A stretch of 64,000 nucleotides of DNA, taken from NCBI GenBank assembly GCA_041396965.1, contig JAWKXN010000001.1, positions 1,054,001-1,118,000 on the forward strand, in the 5' to 3' direction. The notes beneath the pieces are model-generated. The model did not search any database. It saw only the letters and a list, made by a program, of their open reading frames with translations, and was not told where the DNA came from. A program made the position numbers and the translations under genes. Below, piece by piece: positions 36,409-45,071 of the stretch. Positions within the stretch are counted from its first letter, which is position 1; the number at the start of each line of letters is the position of its first letter. The DNA is from Rickettsiales bacterium (GTDB taxonomy: Bacteria > Pseudomonadota > Alphaproteobacteria > Rickettsiales > SXRF01).

Positions 36409-36921
36409 ATGGAAGACAGAAAAAGACTTATAATTCTAAGGCACGGCCAAGCAGTAAACGCTGGTTTCAACGAGCATGACCATTCTCGTGAACTAACAAG
36501 CAGAGGTATAAAAGAAGCAACAGAGATGGGAGAATTACTCGCTAGCGGTGATTTCATTCCAGATAAGGTAATATGCTCAACCGCGCAGCGTACTCGTATG
36601 ACGTTTGACAATATAGAAAAAGCCTTATCAGAACCTCTAAACGTTGATTATCTACCACAAATTTATAACGCTTCTGAACATGAGATTTTCAATCAGATAG
36701 TGACGATAACGGATGATATTAAAACATTAATGTTGATAGGGCATAATCCAGCATTATACCAAATATCTCTTACCCTTGCTAAAGATGGTGATAAAACAAT
36801 GCACGACAATCTACATACAGGTTTTCCCACTTGTTCGCTGGCGATAATAGAATTTAATGGCAAATGGCAAGATATAATGTTATCTCGTAGTAAGATTCTA
36901 TTATTCTCCACACCAAAATAA
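36409..36921 (+). CDS. sixA: Phosphohistidine phosphatase SixA-like
   Basis: A 170-aa histidine-phosphatase-fold protein. The catalytic RHGQ motif follows a beta strand (LIILRHGQAVNAG), and the second His is in MLIGHNPALYQIS. The central ELTSRGIKEATEMGELL and VICSTAQRTRMTFDNIEK match SixA. Known members remove phosphate from phosphohistidines on HPt domains or PTS proteins. It is divergent from ppk and convergent with csgG. It is a candidate partner for histidine-phosphate relays in this cell, which is inference. Confidence 0.85.
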   Translation: MEDRKRLIILRHGQAVNAGFNEHDHSRELTSRGIKEATEMGELLASGDFIPDKVICSTAQRTRMTFDNIEKALSEPLNVDYLPQIYNASEHEIFNQIVTITDDIKTLMLIGHNPALYQISLTLAKDGDKTMHDNLHTGFPTCSLAIIEFNGKWQDIMLSRSKILLFSTPK

Positions 36922-36968
36922 TTTCCTACTACGGTTAATTAAGAAAAATAACTTAACTAGGAAACAGC

Positions 36969-38018
36969 CTAATTATTTCCATCATCAGGTAAATTAAAAT
37001 TGTATTTTGCTTCCTTTCTTAATTTACCATCTTCTTTGAATTCTAATTTTTTATATTCTATCTCTTTTGGTAAATATTTTTCCTCTATCGCAAGTGATTT
37101 GTAATCAACCTGGGTAACTTTAGGAGCGGAAGATTGTTCTGATCCACTTGCGCTAGGGCTATGAGCATGGTCTTTTTTATCCATATATTGTTTTAATGCT
37201 TTCCTACCGTCAGCTACATTCCTAAACTGCCATATCTCATTTATCGCTCCTTCCATAATCAGAGAATACAACGCGGTCTCTATAGCCTGCCTTACTCCAA
37301 GTTGAGTAGGCTCGTTCATAGCAAATCCCGCTTCAGATTGGAATAAATCGCTTACAGCGAAATACCGTAAAAAATTAGCGTCAGCGGCAACCGAATATAT
37401 AGTTTTAGAGCTATTTACCGAAAGCAGAACTTTCCCACTTTGGATACTTATCGCCCGTAAATATACGGTTACTAAATCACGACGATACTGAACAGAACCT
37501 CCAATACCAAGATATACCGCGCCGATACCACCTGAAATAATGTTAGAATCATAGGATACAATTCCACCTTCTATCATCATACCACCATAAATAAGGGGAG
37601 GTAATTTAGGTAATCTTTTTCCTCCAGCGCTCCGATATTTATTGCGCGTTAATTCTATAATCTGACGCTCTTGTAGAAGGTTTTTTAGACTCCCACGCTC
37701 CGCTACGGTAAACCATTTATTTTTCCCTGCGTTTAGCAAGGCGTTGACCAATATTGAATAGCCACCTTTGGTAACAGCGCTAGAATAATCCGTATACCGT
37801 CCATTATCTCTAAACTGACCGGTCTGATCAACAAAGTCATATACCACAACTGGAACAGGACTTACCGGTAGTGGAAGATTCGCTAGCACATCACCAGCTC
37901 GTGTTCGCGCGTTAATTTCTGAATCAGTAACAAAGCTATTCTCATACATATCTCTTTGTGTACAAGCACTTAACGCACACACCGATAATATTATAAAAAT
38001 ATATTTTCTTATAAGCAT
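36969..38018 (-). CDS. csgG: Curli secretion channel lipoprotein CsgG
   Basis: A 349-aa outer-membrane lipoprotein forming the nonameric pore for curlin export. Type II signal with lipobox LSAC (Cys19). CsgG-family motifs: VVYDFVDQTGQFRDN, LVNALLNAGKNKWFTVAERGSLKNLLQER, IYGGMMIEGGIVSYDSN and RRDLVTVYLRAISIQSGKVL. The C-terminal ~70 residues are hydrophilic and longer than in E. coli CsgG. It is last in the minus-strand curli operon after csgF. Confidence 0.95.
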   Translation of the reverse strand: MLIRKYIFIILSVCALSACTQRDMYENSFVTDSEINARTRAGDVLANLPLPVSPVPVVVYDFVDQTGQFRDNGRYTDYSSAVTKGGYSILVNALLNAGKNKWFTVAERGSLKNLLQERQIIELTRNKYRSAGGKRLPKLPPLIYGGMMIEGGIVSYDSNIISGGIGAVYLGIGGSVQYRRDLVTVYLRAISIQSGKVLLSVNSSKTIYSVAADANFLRYFAVSDLFQSEAGFAMNEPTQLGVRQAIETALYSLIMEGAINEIWQFRNVADGRKALKQYMDKKDHAHSPSASGSEQSSAPKVTQVDYKSLAIEEKYLPKEIEYKKLEFKEDGKLRKEAKYNFNLPDDGNN

Positions 38019-38074
38019 TTATACCCACCTTTATAGAGAAAGCCAAACTAAAATCTTACGCTAACTATAATATA

Positions 38075-38518
38075 CTAAATATCTGGAACAGTGATAACGC
38101 TGGTTACATTCGCGGAATTTACTATAGTAATAACAATATTTCCATCACCCGGACGAACGAAGGATATTTGTCCACCGCTAGGAAGTTGAAAAATACCAGA
38201 CGGATTCGCTGTATTAAATATATCATTGTATATTTTATTAGTTATCTGGCTTTCCAGCCCTCTTATAATAAGCTCACTTGAGTTTGGAGTTGGAGTTGTC
38301 CTTCTTGTAGCTGGCTTATCCACGCTATTCATCAAAGCGGATAGACCATTAGGGTTAGCATCAGAAAAAATAGCAGGATTTTTACCAACAAATGTGATAG
38401 GGCTAGCCTCTGCTGATGGTTCGCACAACATAGAAAACACACAAACTAAGCTCAAAAAAACACCTTCTCTAATGAAGGACTTATTTAGTAGACGATTAAA
38501 CATATCTTTTCTAAACAT
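38075..38518 (-). CDS. csgF: Curli assembly protein CsgF
   Basis: A 147-aa exported protein with a signal peptide after a basic N-terminus (cleavage probably near SAEA-SP). The mature part has the CsgF pattern: an N-terminal FVGKNPAIFSDANPNG (which in E. coli plugs CsgG), a central LESQITNKIYNDIF, and a C-terminal ISFVRPGDGNIVITI stretch. CsgF couples the CsgG pore to curlin nucleation at the cell surface. It lies 56 bases before csgG. Confidence 0.88.
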   Translation of the reverse strand: MFRKDMFNRLLNKSFIREGVFLSLVCVFSMLCEPSAEASPITFVGKNPAIFSDANPNGLSALMNSVDKPATRRTTPTPNSSELIIRGLESQITNKIYNDIFNTANPSGIFQLPSGGQISFVRPGDGNIVITIVNSANVTSVITVPDI

Positions 38519-38547
38519 ATCTTTTCCCGCTAGGCAATTAATAACAA

Positions 38548-39024
38548 TTATTTTTTATTCTTTTTATTAAATTCTTCAGTCTTTTTACCATTTTGTATAA
38601 TTATTTTATGACTATAATCTCCATCTTGTTCTTCTGCCGAGTAATTATTTTCTCCGCTCTGATCAACGTAAATATCATTCCCTTCACCAACTTGATTCTG
38701 AATAGAGTAGTTATTCTCTCCACTCTGTATAACTGTTGAGCTATTAGAACTACCATTTTGTATAACAGTAGCTGCATTCCCATTAAATCTATTTTTATGT
38801 ATCATTTCTCTAGCGCGCGCACGTTCGTTAATACTTGGATTGTCAAGAATTTGAGATTGGTAATCACTAACTCTTTCTCTTATCTTTATCTGCACAGTCT
38901 CATTCTCACCACCAACTGGCTTTGAACCAGATGGAAGCTGCCTTATATCAACACTATCAGATGCAAAGACAAAAGATGGTACTATGAACAGAAAAACAGA
39001 ACATAAAAACTTACACAAACACAT
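38548..39024 (-). CDS. Curlin-repeat protein with charged N- and C-terminal regions
   Basis: A 158-aa exported protein (signal peptide ~1-21, ending VFA). After a non-repetitive segment of ~60 residues with RERVSDYQSQ and RARAREMIHKNRF, it carries four or five curlin-type units (ATVIQNGSSN, STVIQSGENN, IQNQVGEGND, VDQSGENN) and ends in a very Lys-rich tail. It is thus a hybrid, not a plain CsgA or CsgB. It may be a nucleator or anchor for the fibre, or a chaperone-like partner filling the place of CsgE. The function is not established. Confidence 0.7.
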   Translation of the reverse strand: MCLCKFLCSVFLFIVPSFVFASDSVDIRQLPSGSKPVGGENETVQIKIRERVSDYQSQILDNPSINERARAREMIHKNRFNGNAATVIQNGSSNSSTVIQSGENNYSIQNQVGEGNDIYVDQSGENNYSAEEQDGDYSHKIIIQNGKKTEEFNKKNKK

Positions 39025-39103
39025 ACATCTAAAACCTTCAAGATATTTTTGTCAAAAACAAAATATTAAATTTTAGTTACTTGTATATATAGATATATCA
39101 TAA

Positions 39104-39142
39104 AAAGAGAGACATACCACAAAAAGTAACATGCCTCTCTTT
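39104..39142 (-). terminator. Terminator after the major curlin gene
   Basis: A 12-bp stem (AAAGAGAG-C/T-CAT arms, one G-T pair) with a 15-base loop lies 17 bases beyond the curlin stop. On the minus strand it is followed by TTTTTATGA and on the plus strand by CATTTTTTTA, so it may work both ways. It could attenuate read-through into the assembly genes, leaving the curlin more abundant. Confidence 0.75.
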
Positions 39143-39158
39143 CATTTTTTTACTATGA

Positions 39159-39740
39159 CTAGTTTTGTACAACAGTACTTGTGTTACCGCTTCCTGGTTG
39201 AAGAACTGTAGAAACGTTTAGGTCACCAGTTTGTAATACGTCAGCGAAATTATTATCACCACCTTGACTGATATCAGCTACTCCAAAACTACCATTTTGA
39301 GTAACCTGTCCTTCGTTGTTATTACCAGTTTGACTGATTACCGCATGGTTCAAAGTAGCAGTATCTGGTGTTTGGAATATTTCCGCAAGATTTAGATCAC
39401 CATCCTGTGATATTTCACCATAATTATCATCACCATTTTGAATGATACCAGCATAGTTATCACTACCAGCGTCTTGAGTAACATGAGCCACGTTAGCGTT
39501 ACCATTTTGAACAGTGGTAGAATAGTTGTCATTACCACCAGCAGCACCTTGACTTACTGTGGCAAGACCAATAACACCTTGTTGTAGAATACGTGCTTCA
39601 TGACCAGAGTTAGTTTGGCTAACAGAAGCCACTTCGCTTACACCGGTTTGAGATATATACACGGTATTGCTATCAGCAAACGCGCTACCAGCAAAAAGAG
39701 AAAGAGCAACCGCTGAAGTAAGAAGAAGTTTGGTTTTCAT
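39159..39740 (-). CDS. csgA: Major curlin subunit (CsgA-like)
   Basis: A 193-aa secreted amyloid subunit: signal peptide to AFA (residue 22), then about eight degenerate units of ~20 residues with the curlin pattern SxxxQxGxxN, for example ATVSQGAAGGND, TVQNGNANVAHVTQ, IIQNGDDNYGEISQDGDLN and VLQTGDLNVSTVLQ. It is very acidic, with almost no Lys or Arg, as for fibre-forming curlins. A good ribosome site (AAAGGAAT) precedes the ATG. The terminator right after it suggests high, separate expression. Choosing CsgA rather than CsgB is by abundance-type features only. Confidence 0.82.
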   Translation of the reverse strand: MKTKLLLTSAVALSLFAGSAFADSNTVYISQTGVSEVASVSQTNSGHEARILQQGVIGLATVSQGAAGGNDNYSTTVQNGNANVAHVTQDAGSDNYAGIIQNGDDNYGEISQDGDLNLAEIFQTPDTATLNHAVISQTGNNNEGQVTQNGSFGVADISQGGDNNFADVLQTGDLNVSTVLQPGSGNTSTVVQN

Positions 39741-39884
39741 AATAAATTCCTTTCAAATTAAAAAATTAATAAACTAAGACAAAATGTCCTAACTCATACA
39801 CTATTAACACCATTACTTTAAATAAGGGCATTAATCTCTTTATTCTTATTAAAAAATAAGAAAATTCCGTTTCATATTCATTCA

Positions 39885-40448
39885 TTAAAATTGTTGAACT
39901 ATAATAGCTCCATTGTTACCTATTTGATTAACTGTAGCTATATTCCCATCACCTATCTGTGATACGGAAGAAATATTTCCAAAACCAGCTTGCGTTACCA
40001 AAGCCACCCCATTGGTTCCTGTTTGTGAAATAATAGACTGATTACTATCTCCTGATTGAATTAACTGAATAATATTATTAACGTTTGATTGAAAAATAGC
40101 AGATTGATTTCCTGAACCAGATTGTTCCAGATTTATATTCCCATTTACAGCATATTGCTGTATCTCAGAAATATTGTTATCACCAGATTGACTAATAAAT
40201 GCTTTAGAAAATTCTCCATTCTGCGAAACACTGTTACTATTGTTATTACCGCTCTGTATGAGATATATTTCCTCACCTTTTCCAGACTGCATTACATCAG
40301 TATTGTTGTTATTACCGGATTGAACGATCTCAACAATTCCATTCTCTCCAATCTGCATCACAGAGGTGACATTACCAGCAGCATACGCCTGATTTACAAT
40401 TAAAATAAACCATAAAGATAACGAAAGCACAGCATTTCTAAAAATCAT
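39885..40448 (-). CDS. Curlin-repeat protein (CsgB-like candidate)
   Basis: A 187-aa secreted curlin-repeat protein: signal peptide to AYA, then about eight units such as VMQIGENGIVEIVQSGNNNN, LIQSGNNNSNSVSQNG, FISQSGDNNISEIQQ, SIISQTGTNG and TVNQIGNNG. Units are rich in Asn and Gln and the protein ends in IVQQF. Position first in the operon and a less regular repeat set fit a nucleator (CsgB) role, but this is inference. The ATG at 40448 is preferred to the one at 40454, because CAGG abuts the latter and is 6 bases from the former. Confidence 0.78.
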   Translation of the reverse strand: MIFRNAVLSLSLWFILIVNQAYAAGNVTSVMQIGENGIVEIVQSGNNNNTDVMQSGKGEEIYLIQSGNNNSNSVSQNGEFSKAFISQSGDNNISEIQQYAVNGNINLEQSGSGNQSAIFQSNVNNIIQLIQSGDSNQSIISQTGTNGVALVTQAGFGNISSVSQIGDGNIATVNQIGNNGAIIVQQF

Positions 40449-40560
40449 CAACATCCTGTTTTTTATACCCTAGCCAGCCCGTAAAACACTTAGTGTACAC
40501 TGTTCACATTATCCAGCGTTTTAATTATTAATAAAAAAACAACAAACTTTAAGGTGAAGG

Positions 40561-40586
40561 CTATAGCAATTATTTTTCAGTGTCAA
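40561..40586 (-). promoter_or_regulatory. Possible sigma-70 promoter of the curli operon
   Basis: Minus-strand TTGACA at 40581-40586 is a perfect -35. The best -10, TATAGC, is only 15 bases away, so spacing is short. The transcript would have a leader of about 100 bases. Confidence 0.3.
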
Positions 40587-40720
40587 TATAATTATAGTAG
40601 TTTTAAACACATAAAACCTATTATTTAATATGTATTTTTTGTATGTGTTTACATTGCCACAAAATTTATCTGTTAGTAAGCCCTCATTAATAATAGACAC
40701 CCATTAACATTTTTTGATTA

Positions 40721-40735
40721 TGGCACAAAATTTGC
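40721..40735 (+). promoter_or_regulatory. Sigma-54 (RpoN) promoter upstream of lipoprotein gene
   Basis: TGGCAC, five bases, then TTGC: an exact match to the -24/-12 core TGGCAC-N5-TTGC. The predicted start is near 40747, about 69 bases before the lipoprotein ATG at 40816. Confidence 0.65.
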
Positions 40736-40815
40736 CTATATCATTCAAGTTGTCATCAGTAAAAAATATGAACTTAAAAATTGCCAGCTAACCTATTATA
40801 GTTTATCAAAATAAA

Positions 40816-41367
40816 ATGCTCTTACGTAATATCATAGCTATATCTTCTATTATCATTTTATCCTCATGCTCGCATTTTGAGGAGGATAAAAATGTTGTTA
40901 AGGAGCAAGTAAAACATGACGCTAAGGATGTTCAGGGAAATATAGAAAAAAACGCTATCAGAGTAGCGAATAACGTGCGTGATGGCATTAAAAGAACTGG
41001 TGAAAAAGTAAGGGAGTGGTGGATAACCCCACTACCAAAAAAAGTTGAGAAGCCAGTACCTACCAGATATTGCTACCGTGTATTGCAGGATATTTTATGC
41101 TATCGCAATCAAATGCCGGGATGGGAAAGTAAATTGGTTGGCTATCAAGGAAATAATGCGATGCCGCCAAGAGAAGCACAAATGACAATGATGTCGCTCA
41201 GAGAAGAACGACTTACTTTACCAATAGAAGAAAGAATAGCAGAAGCGAAGCCAGAAGTTGTGATAAAAGATAAAAAACCAGATGATAAATTAATAAAAAA
41301 GAATATGTCTACAACTAATATACCTAGTGAGACTTTGCCAGATCCAATTATCTCTCCACAGATATAG
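40816..41367 (+). CDS. Putative lipoprotein, 183 aa
   Basis: Type II signal peptide with lipobox LSSC (Cys18). The middle has a helical charged stretch (KHDAKDVQGNIEKNAIRVAN) and a conserved-looking core, PVPTRYCYRVLQDILCYRNQ followed by GWESKLVGYQG, which resembles a short motif I associate with uncharacterised alphaproteobacterial lipoproteins. Two Cys in the core could form a disulphide. The C-terminus is Lys/Pro/Ile-rich and probably unstructured. It lies behind a sigma-54 promoter and is divergent from curli. Confidence 0.75.
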   Translation: MLLRNIIAISSIIILSSCSHFEEDKNVVKEQVKHDAKDVQGNIEKNAIRVANNVRDGIKRTGEKVREWWITPLPKKVEKPVPTRYCYRVLQDILCYRNQMPGWESKLVGYQGNNAMPPREAQMTMMSLREERLTLPIEERIAEAKPEVVIKDKKPDDKLIKKNMSTTNIPSETLPDPIISPQI

Positions 41368-41477
41368 TATATTTTTACCCATAATAGGTATAAAGTATAG
41401 CATCCTATTTTTATTGACCTATTAGTTAAAAAACGCTAGCTTTGCCTCTTCATTATTCCATATAAAACAGGCACTTT

Positions 41478-43280
41478 ATGAAGCAGGCGGAAAATATAAA
41501 ATCACAGACTGAGTCTGTAAACGAAACGCTAGGTGAAATATCCGGAGCGGAGATAATAGTAAAAACCTTGCTTAATGAGGGAGTTGAGGTCGCCTTTGGC
41601 TACCCTGGTGGTGCTGTTCTGCCGATTTATGACGCTCTGTTCAAACAAAATCAATTACGCCATATACTCGTTCGCCATGAGCAAGCAGCGACCCATGCGG
41701 CAGAAGGCTACGCCCGCTCAACTGGTAAAGTTGGTGTAGTGTTCGTTACCTCAGGTCCGGGTGCGACTAATGCCATCACCGGACTTACTGACGCTCTGCT
41801 TGATTCAATCCCTCTGGTCTGTATTACCGGACAAGTTCCAACTCATCTCATTGGCTCTGACGCTTTTCAAGAGGCGGATACTACGGGAATAACCCGCTCT
41901 TGTACAAAATATAACTATCTCGTTCGTTCCATAGAGGAACTACCAAAAATACTCCATGAGGCGTTCCATATAGCAAAAACTGGAAGACCGGGACCTGTGG
42001 TTATTGATATTCCTAAAAATATCATGAACCAAATGGGTATATATAATGAAAAACTAGAGATTAAACGCCCTTCATATAATCCAAAAACTATACCCGACAA
42101 TGAGGCGATAGAAAAAGCGGTTGACCTTATGTTACAAGCTCACCGTCCAATTTTTTACGTCGGAGGAGGGGTGATAAACTCTGGCAGCGAAGCTTGTGAA
42201 CTACTTACCGAACTAGTCCATATCACTGGTTTTCCATGTACCAACACACTTATGGGGCTTGGCGCTTTTGATGGTGATGACAAACAATTCGTCGGAATGT
42301 TAGGAATGCACGGTTCATTGGAAGCCAATATGTGTATGGCGAAATGTGACGTAATGATAAATATAGGCGCGCGCTTTGACGACCGTGTCACCGGTAGGTT
42401 AGACGCTTTCTCAAAAGACTCAATAAAAATCCATGCTGATATTGACCCTTCATCAATAAATAAAAATGTCCCTGTACACATTCCGATAGTTGGCGACGCT
42501 AAGTTAGTAATTGAAAAAATGCTGGAATTATGGAAACAAAAAAATACCAAGAAGACTGATGAGCAGAAAAGTATGTTGGCTGATTGGTGGCGGCAGATAG
42601 AAGAGTGGAGGGCAAAAAAAAGTTTTTCATATAAACAGGATGGAAAAACTATAAAACCACAGTATGTATTAGATCGCTTGAATGAAATTACAAAAACATA
42701 TGATGCTTATATAACCACTGATGTCGGTCAGCATCAGATGTGGGCGGCGCAATTTCTAACTCAAAATAAACCGTTCCGTTGGATGACTTCCGGTGGTCTT
42801 GGCACAATGGGTTATGGTGTACCATCGGCGGTTGGCGCGCAAGTGGCTCATCCTGACGCACTTACTATATGCGTTACTGGTGAAGCGTCAGTAATGATGA
42901 ATATCCAAGAATTATCTACCATCATGCAGTACCGCCTACCGCTTAAAATATTGATACTCAACAATCAATACATGGGAATGGTACGTCAATGGCAGGAGAT
43001 GTTTCATGGCAACCGCTATAGTGAGTCATATATGGACTCTCTACCAGATTTTGTTAAACTAGCGGAAGCCTATGGAATGAAAGGCATGCGCTGCGACAAA
43101 GTTGAAGAAGTAGATGATTCCTTGCGAGAAATGATTGATTTTGATGGTGCGGTCATTATGGATATGTTGGTTGATAAAACTGAAAATGTATATCCAATGA
43201 TTCCAGCGGGCGCGGCTCACTACGAGCTGTTGCTAAGCCCAGATGATAATGAGGTGAAGCTAAATAAGAATTTGGTATAA
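41478..43280 (+). CDS. ilvB: Acetolactate synthase, large subunit
   Basis: A 600-aa thiamine-diphosphate enzyme catalysing the first common step of valine, leucine and isoleucine synthesis. N-terminal ThDP glutamate region is FGYPGGAVLPIYDALFK, then RHEQAATHAAEGYARSTGKVGV, VFVTSGPGATN and GRPGPVVIDIPKN. The ThDP-binding motif reads GEASVMMNIQELSTI, with Glu in place of the usual Asp, a form I recall in other alphaproteobacteria. NNQYMGMVRQWQ is intact. It is 45 bases ahead of ilvN. No attenuator-like leader peptide was seen. Confidence 0.97.
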   Translation: MKQAENIKSQTESVNETLGEISGAEIIVKTLLNEGVEVAFGYPGGAVLPIYDALFKQNQLRHILVRHEQAATHAAEGYARSTGKVGVVFVTSGPGATNAITGLTDALLDSIPLVCITGQVPTHLIGSDAFQEADTTGITRSCTKYNYLVRSIEELPKILHEAFHIAKTGRPGPVVIDIPKNIMNQMGIYNEKLEIKRPSYNPKTIPDNEAIEKAVDLMLQAHRPIFYVGGGVINSGSEACELLTELVHITGFPCTNTLMGLGAFDGDDKQFVGMLGMHGSLEANMCMAKCDVMINIGARFDDRVTGRLDAFSKDSIKIHADIDPSSINKNVPVHIPIVGDAKLVIEKMLELWKQKNTKKTDEQKSMLADWWRQIEEWRAKKSFSYKQDGKTIKPQYVLDRLNEITKTYDAYITTDVGQHQMWAAQFLTQNKPFRWMTSGGLGTMGYGVPSAVGAQVAHPDALTICVTGEASVMMNIQELSTIMQYRLPLKILILNNQYMGMVRQWQEMFHGNRYSESYMDSLPDFVKLAEAYGMKGMRCDKVEEVDDSLREMIDFDGAVIMDMLVDKTENVYPMIPAGAAHYELLLSPDDNEVKLNKNLV

Positions 43281-43325
43281 TGCGCTATTTATATAAAAAC
43301 TTGTTAATATAGAAAAAATGTAAAA

Positions 43326-43862
43326 ATGAAAGATATAGTTTACGATATACCCACCGTTACCAATGTTACCAGAAGACATACTTTAGCGGTGCTTGTTGAT
43401 AATGAATTCGGTGTTCTAGCACGGGTAATTGGGCTTTTTTCTGGTCGTGGCTACAATATTGAAAGCCTTACCGTAGCTGAGGTTGAGCATGACACAAAAA
43501 TATCAAGAATAACCATTGTAACTTCTGGTACCGAAATGGTGGTAGAACAAATTAAAAAATTGTTAGACAAAATGGTTCCTGTCCACAAAGTTCATGACCT
43601 CACTGTTGAAGGCGAACATGTAGAACGAGAATTAGCTTTAATCAAGGTGGCTGGATGTGGAGAACAAAGGGTAGACGCGCTAAAAACCGCTGATATTTTT
43701 GGCGCTAGCGTAGTTGACTCCACTGATGAGAGTTTTGTGTTTGAGATAACCGGAACTTTAGAAAAAATTGACGAGTTTATCTTACTTATGCAGCCTACAG
43801 GACTTATTGAGATATGCCGCACCGGAGTCGCCGCCATGAGCAGAGGGAAAGAACCTGTCTAA
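43326..43862 (+). CDS. ilvN: Acetolactate synthase, small regulatory subunit
   Basis: A 178-aa regulatory partner of IlvB. It has an N-terminal ACT domain, HTLAVLVDNEFGVLARVIGLF followed by GRGYNIESLTV, and the C-terminal extension with ELALIKVAG and ALKTADIFGASVVD. It probably confers valine feedback inhibition. Length is typical of the IlvH/IlvN type with both ACT domain and C-terminal domain. It is co-transcribed with ilvB. Confidence 0.95.
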   Translation: MKDIVYDIPTVTNVTRRHTLAVLVDNEFGVLARVIGLFSGRGYNIESLTVAEVEHDTKISRITIVTSGTEMVVEQIKKLLDKMVPVHKVHDLTVEGEHVERELALIKVAGCGEQRVDALKTADIFGASVVDSTDESFVFEITGTLEKIDEFILLMQPTGLIEICRTGVAAMSRGKEPV

Positions 43863-43943
43863 TATATTAATATTGTAATTAATTATTATTCATGTTATCA
43901 TACCCAAGAAACATTAATTACATTTAATTAGTTAGCTAAAATT

Positions 43944-44312
43944 ATGGTGCATTACTTACGTCCTGAAGCTTCAGCAAAGTCCGTCATAGAAGGCTTGAAC
44001 TGTACGGACCATTATAGATCTGGAATAGTAGAAGTAAGGTTTGAAAGTCGTCAGATACCTCATGTAATAGAGGCTCTAAAGAAGTTTACAAAGATACCAG
44101 AAGATAACGAACAAAAACTTAAGAATATATACAACTCGGGATACAGAGGGGAAGTTTTACTCAAAACAACAACAGAAGAAATACAAAAATTACGGGATAA
44201 AGGATTCAATATAGACATCAAAACCAATGCACCAAGTACCAACGTAAAAGAAGCAAAAAAAGTGAAATCTGCCAGTAAATCTAAAACAAACGAACATCCA
44301 GTAACCGTCTAA
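43944..44312 (+). CDS. Hypothetical protein, 122 aa
   Basis: Unrecognised small soluble protein. The first ~95 residues are mixed alpha/beta in composition (YRSGIVEVRFESRQIPHVIEALKK), and the tail is Lys/Ser/Thr-rich and likely disordered. It starts with ATG after an AT-rich gap behind ilvN and overlaps the convergent ogt stop by 4 bases. There is no signal peptide. Coding is supported only by the intact frame and compact spacing. Confidence 0.5.
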   Translation: MVHYLRPEASAKSVIEGLNCTDHYRSGIVEVRFESRQIPHVIEALKKFTKIPEDNEQKLKNIYNSGYRGEVLLKTTTEEIQKLRDKGFNIDIKTNAPSTNVKEAKKVKSASKSKTNEHPVTV

Positions 44313-44794
44313 ATGTGGGCTTGCTCCAACTCCAACAATTTCTTCTTCATATCAAGCCCGCCGCCAAATCCGGTAAGGGAACCATCCTTACCAATGACTC
44401 TATGACAGGGAACGACTATAAGCAGTGGATTACGACCATTTGCCATGCCAACGGCTCTGGCTTTTTTAGCGTCACCCATTCCCTTCGCCTGCTGTCCATA
44501 CGAAACAGTTCCACCATATGGTATTTTCTGCAACTGCCGCCATGATTTTATCTGAAACACTGTACCACGCATATCCAGCGGTAAATCAAACTCCTTACGC
44601 TGACCTAAGAAGTACTCATCCAACTGTTTTTCGGTTTTAAGCAAAATAGGGTGCTCGCTATTCTCACGAAAATTATCCTCATCATTACGAAAAAATCTTC
44701 TTGGATATATAGCGACAAGCTCTCTATCAGAAGAAATTATCTGTAGCTTACCAACAGGGGAATCATAAAATTTGTAGTATAAAATATCCGACAT
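44309..44794 (-). CDS. ogt: Methylated-DNA-protein cysteine methyltransferase
   Basis: A 161-aa suicide repair protein removing alkyl groups from O6-alkylguanine. It has the acceptor Cys in VVPCHRVIGKDG and the upstream ARAVGMANGRNP DNA-binding segment, plus FGGGLDMKKKLLELE at the end. The N-terminal domain is short, as in Ogt/MGMT rather than Ada. It is last of a three-gene minus-strand run with the 86-aa and GGDEF-ankyrin genes. Confidence 0.95.
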   Translation of the reverse strand: MSDILYYKFYDSPVGKLQIISSDRELVAIYPRRFFRNDEDNFRENSEHPILLKTEKQLDEYFLGQRKEFDLPLDMRGTVFQIKSWRQLQKIPYGGTVSYGQQAKGMGDAKKARAVGMANGRNPLLIVVPCHRVIGKDGSLTGFGGGLDMKKKLLELEQAHI

Positions 44795-44806
44795 AACGGA
44801 ACGACA

Positions 44807-45067
44807 TTACATGTTATCTAAATATTCAGCAAGAAATTCTTTTGCTTTATCGTCTGGCTCCTGACCAGATTTTATATAAATAACCTCACCATAATCAGAA
44901 ACATCACGACATGGCGTTCTAGTCATAAAATCACGCTTCATCTTGTGGTACTGTCTTTCATCACAACGAATATAAGCGTAAAAATCATTACCGTCACGCG
45001 AAGTAGCCTTATACAGAACTACACTGCTTTTAGACTTTTCTTTAACGACCGCCGCGAATCTACTCAT
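44807..45067 (-). CDS. Hypothetical protein, 86 aa
   Basis: Small charged protein with aromatic-rich strands (GNDFYAYIRCDERQYHKMKRDF) and a helical acidic end (PDDKAKEFLAEYLDNM). No known family recognised. It begins 4 bases after the GGDEF-ankyrin stop and ends 12 bases before ogt, so it is probably co-transcribed with both. Tight spacing makes it likely to be real. Confidence 0.6.
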   Translation of the reverse strand: MSRFAAVVKEKSKSSVVLYKATSRDGNDFYAYIRCDERQYHKMKRDFMTRTPCRDVSDYGEVIYIKSGQEPDDKAKEFLAEYLDNM

Positions 45068-45071
45068 ATTC

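Larger units (their letters stand above)
40449..40815. other. Divergent control region between curli operon and lipoprotein gene
   Basis: 367 AT-rich bases without an ORF. It contains a sigma-54-type promoter facing right (40721-40735), a 10-bp palindrome AGTGTACACT at 40492-40501, and a minus-strand TTGACA at 40581-40586 with a TATAGC 15 bases on. The long length suggests multiple regulatory inputs. Confidence 0.55.

Noticed and set aside
38548..40448. Short spaced repeats considered as a CRISPR array
   Set aside because: The repetition is at the protein level (curlin units of ~20 residues) with degenerate DNA; there are no identical direct repeats with unique spacers.
41368..41477. Leader-peptide attenuator ahead of ilvB
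   Set aside because: No small ORF rich in Ile/Leu/Val codons and no terminator/antiterminator pair seen in the 110-bp gap.
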